Translations under genes and position numbers: made by a program
Shown here: positions 62,303 through 64,000 of the stretch, piece by piece
How the letters are laid out: every line of letters starts with the position of its first letter
Numbering within the stretch: the first letter of the stretch is position 1
Notes under the pieces: generated by a model
What the model saw: only the letters and a program-made list of their open reading frames with translations
What the model was told of the DNA's origin: nothing
Databases searched by the model: none
Assembly: GCA_000432835.1 (NCBI GenBank)
Contig: FR890375.1
Span: forward strand, 1 to 64,000
Source of the DNA: Clostridium sp. CAG:417
GTDB lineage: Bacteria; Bacillota_I; Bacilli_A; RF39; UBA660
DNA: 64,000 bases
Reading direction: 5' to 3'

Positions 62303-63161
62303 TAATACTATTGGGAATAATTATCTTAGAATTTAATGTTATTGTTCCAAGATCGTTATATTCTTGTAATTTTTCTTTTGTTATGTTATATTTTTCCATT
62401 ACTTTTTCTAAGGTATCTCCTTCTCTTAAAATGTAAATAGAATATGTTGAAAAGCTGTCAGCTTCATCTGTTAAATTAGAAAATAATGAATTAGTATTGG
62501 TTGTAGTGGTTGTTTTAGTTTCTTCTTTAGATGTTATTTTTATTTCATCTATTTTTTTCATATAGTGTTCTAGTTCTTTACTTGTATCAGTAATAGTTGA
62601 AATATCGGTCATAGTTGGCTCTGCTGGTTCTATTTTAGCATCTATTTCTATATTTTCTTTTTCTATACTTGCTGGTTTCATAGGTATTTCTTTCTCCTTT
62701 TCGTCTTTACTGTCGCCATCGCATTCTCTTTCCTTATCATCACATTCTTCTTTTGTATCTATTGACTTAACTTCTTGTTCTTCTTGTTCAATTTTTTCTT
62801 CTCTGTCTTCAGCAATTGTAGGATCTTTTTCTTCGATTAGTTCTCTTCCCTCTATTAACACATCTATGTTACTTCTTAAAATATCGTCGTCAATAATTTC
62901 ATAGTTAAAGTTTTCTATTGATAGTTTACATGTATTTAATTCACATTTTTCTAATATGGATATTTCTACTGGTAAATTAAAGGAAAAGTCTTCTTCTAAT
63001 CTGCTGGCTTCTGTCATTTTATATTTTCCACTAATAAAAAAGCTACCTTCTATATTGTTTGAATCAATAAATTTTAAGTTATCTTCTAAGGTAATTTCTG
63101 TTATTTCTCCTATCATTGTTGGAAATTCCAAATCTTTAGTAAAAGATACTTTCTTTTTCAT
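62295..63161 (-). CDS. spoVID: Stage VI sporulation protein D-like (SpoVID) with C-terminal LysM
   Basis: The 288-aa protein has an N-terminal beta domain (~1-115: KKVSFTKDLEFPTMIGEITE, IEGSFFISGKYKMTE, LPVEISILE) of the kind that starts SpoVID, a very acidic low-complexity middle (EEKIEQEEQEVKSIDTKEEC, ~115-235) and a C-terminal LysM (YILREGDTLEKVMEKYNITK, ~245-288). SpoVID links the coat to the forespore and needs SpoIVA and SafA; neither is in the window. The gene pair with ysxE supports the call. A few Cys (ECDDKERECDGD) in the acidic part are odd. Confidence 0.8.
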   Translation of the reverse strand: MKKKVSFTKDLEFPTMIGEITEITLEDNLKFIDSNNIEGSFFISGKYKMTEASRLEEDFSFNLPVEISILEKCELNTCKLSIENFNYEIIDDDILRSNIDVLIEGRELIEEKDPTIAEDREEKIEQEEQEVKSIDTKEECDDKERECDGDSKDEKEKEIPMKPASIEKENIEIDAKIEPAEPTMTDISTITDTSKELEHYMKKIDEIKITSKEETKTTTTTNTNSLFSNLTDEADSFSTYSIYILREGDTLEKVMEKYNITKEKLQEYNDLGTITLNSKIIIPNSINE

Positions 63162-63200
63162 ATAAATCTCCTCTCATCACTTAATATTATGGATCAAGGC

Positions 63201-63224
63201 AAAAAAAAAGAACTAAATTAGTTC
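63201..63224 (-). terminator. Terminator of the 63.2 kb gene
   Basis: GAACTAA-a-TTAGTTC (63210-63224), then nine T on the minus strand. It sits upstream of spoVID, which therefore needs its own promoter. Confidence 0.75.
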
Positions 63225-63233
63225 AAAATACTA

Positions 63234-63935
63234 TTATAATTGTTTGATTTTTGGTACTTTTATTTCTTTATTTATATAGTCAGTAATTTCTATTCCAGAC
63301 TTATATAATTCTTTTGTTAGCATTTTTGTTTTCTTGGCTATTGCTAATACATTTGTAATGGTAGTTGTCTCTTCTCTTATAAAACTTAAGATATTGTCAT
63401 TTTCTAGATTTTCTTTGAAGTTTGTTACCATATAAGCAGTTGATGAAAGTATTTTAAAGATGTTGTTTTCATTAATAAAAAGTGATCTGTTTTTTAGTGA
63501 ATTTATTAAGTCAGCATCATATTCCATTAGTTCTAATAATGTTTCTTTTAATAACTTATAGTCATACATGTATTCCAAAGTTAGTCTTTTTCCTAATCTT
63601 AATTTACATTGTTGGAGTATATAACTATTCATTTCTTCCATGGAATTATTATGGCATTTTTCTGTATTTATTTTAATAATAGCATAATTAATTTTGGTAA
63701 GTCTATTAACATTTTCGGTTTTAAAGCGTCCGTTGTTAACTATTAAAAGTAGTTTTTCATATATATCTTTTTTTAAAAAAAGGCAACGAGAATCAAAGTT
63801 AAGCAATAAATTTATATTTTCTAGAAGATAATCTCGTAATTCCTCTGTATTAAACATTGCGACTATTTCTTCTGCTGGTGCTAATAATAATATATCTCTA
63901 ACTGCTATAAAACCTTCTAAACTATTTTCTATCAT
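63234..63935 (-). CDS. Helical protein of unknown function
   Basis: The 233-aa protein is helical and charged (IENSLEGFIAVRDILLLAPA, LLELMEYDADLINSLKNRSL, ITNVLAIAKKTKMLTKELYK) without a membrane segment or known motif. The start is the ATG at 63935, which overlaps the end of a preceding gene by 14 bp, suggesting translational coupling. It ends with a terminator. It may belong with the upstream gene beyond the window. Confidence 0.65.
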   Translation of the reverse strand: MIENSLEGFIAVRDILLLAPAEEIVAMFNTEELRDYLLENINLLLNFDSRCLFLKKDIYEKLLLIVNNGRFKTENVNRLTKINYAIIKINTEKCHNNSMEEMNSYILQQCKLRLGKRLTLEYMYDYKLLKETLLELMEYDADLINSLKNRSLFINENNIFKILSSTAYMVTNFKENLENDNILSFIREETTTITNVLAIAKKTKMLTKELYKSGIEITDYINKEIKVPKIKQL

Positions 63936-64000
63936 TTTTAAACACCATATTATATATGTCAAAATATTCATCAACATATATAAATTGTAGTCCTTCCTTT
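63922..64000 (-). CDS. C-terminal end of a gene cut by the window edge
   Basis: The minus-strand frame entering from 64000 reads KEGLQFIYVDEYFDIYNMVF, then KNDRK and TAG at 63922. It has no stop before the window edge and overlaps the start of the next gene by 14 bp, as an operon member would. Too little is left to identify it. Confidence 0.55.
   Translation of the reverse strand, partial: KEGLQFIYVDEYFDIYNMVFKNDRK

Overview
The window is a low-GC (roughly 28-30% by eye) Gram-positive chromosome segment with the standard genetic code; TGA is used as a stop, for example in rlmN and coaE. Gene content and order point to the Bacilli/Erysipelotrichia side of the Firmicutes. The evidence is the rbfA-murF-ddl, prpC-prkC-rsgA-rpe, rpsP-khpA, miaB-ymcA-cotE and spoVID-ysxE neighbourhoods, AGGAGG-type ribosome binding sites, extended -10 promoters and tRNA genes with encoded CCA. 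An uncultured gut lineage is my inference. Most genes lie on the minus strand.

Layout. 0-10 kb: a clipped tRNA, a P-type cation ATPase, tRNA-Lys, the rbfA/hydrolase/murF/ddl operon, rpmB and typA. 9.9-12.9 kb: three plus-strand membrane or regulator genes. 12.9-19.1 kb: a complete NAD salvage operon, pncA-pncB-nudix-nadE-nrtR-nadD, with three matching 19-bp palindromes over promoters that are probably boxes for the NrtR repressor encoded inside the operon. 19.3-21.4 kb: a PHP phosphoesterase and coaE-coaD. 21.5-26.5 kb: a plus-strand accessory block (LysR, MFS, glycerophosphodiesterase, GNAT, DMT transporter).

26.9-33.8 kb: an integrated mobilizable element bounded by a 12-bp direct repeat at the 3' end of tRNA-Gly. 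It carries a MobV relaxase, a candidate oriT, a large serine recombinase behind a leader-peptide/terminator attenuator, a 648-residue unknown cargo protein coupled to a 24-residue ORF, and another unknown protein. A small gene of one family sits next to each copy of the repeat, which suggests tandem elements.

33.9-52 kb: a DUF2185 protein, a duplicated membrane protein, tex, a 3D-domain wall protein, then rpe, rsgA, the PASTA kinase/PP2C pair, rlmN, fmt, pyrH, priA, rseP and cdsA. 52-64 kb: a radical SAM enzyme, khpA-rpsP, cotE-ymcA-miaB, a lipoprotein, an ankyrin-like protein, two type IV prepilin-like proteins (one fused to about 21 DUF285/BspA-type repeats), and spoVID-ysxE. The spore-coat genes suggest an organism that forms spores or descends from one that did. 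The pilin-repeat fusion, the attenuated recombinase and the NrtR operators are the parts most worth following up.
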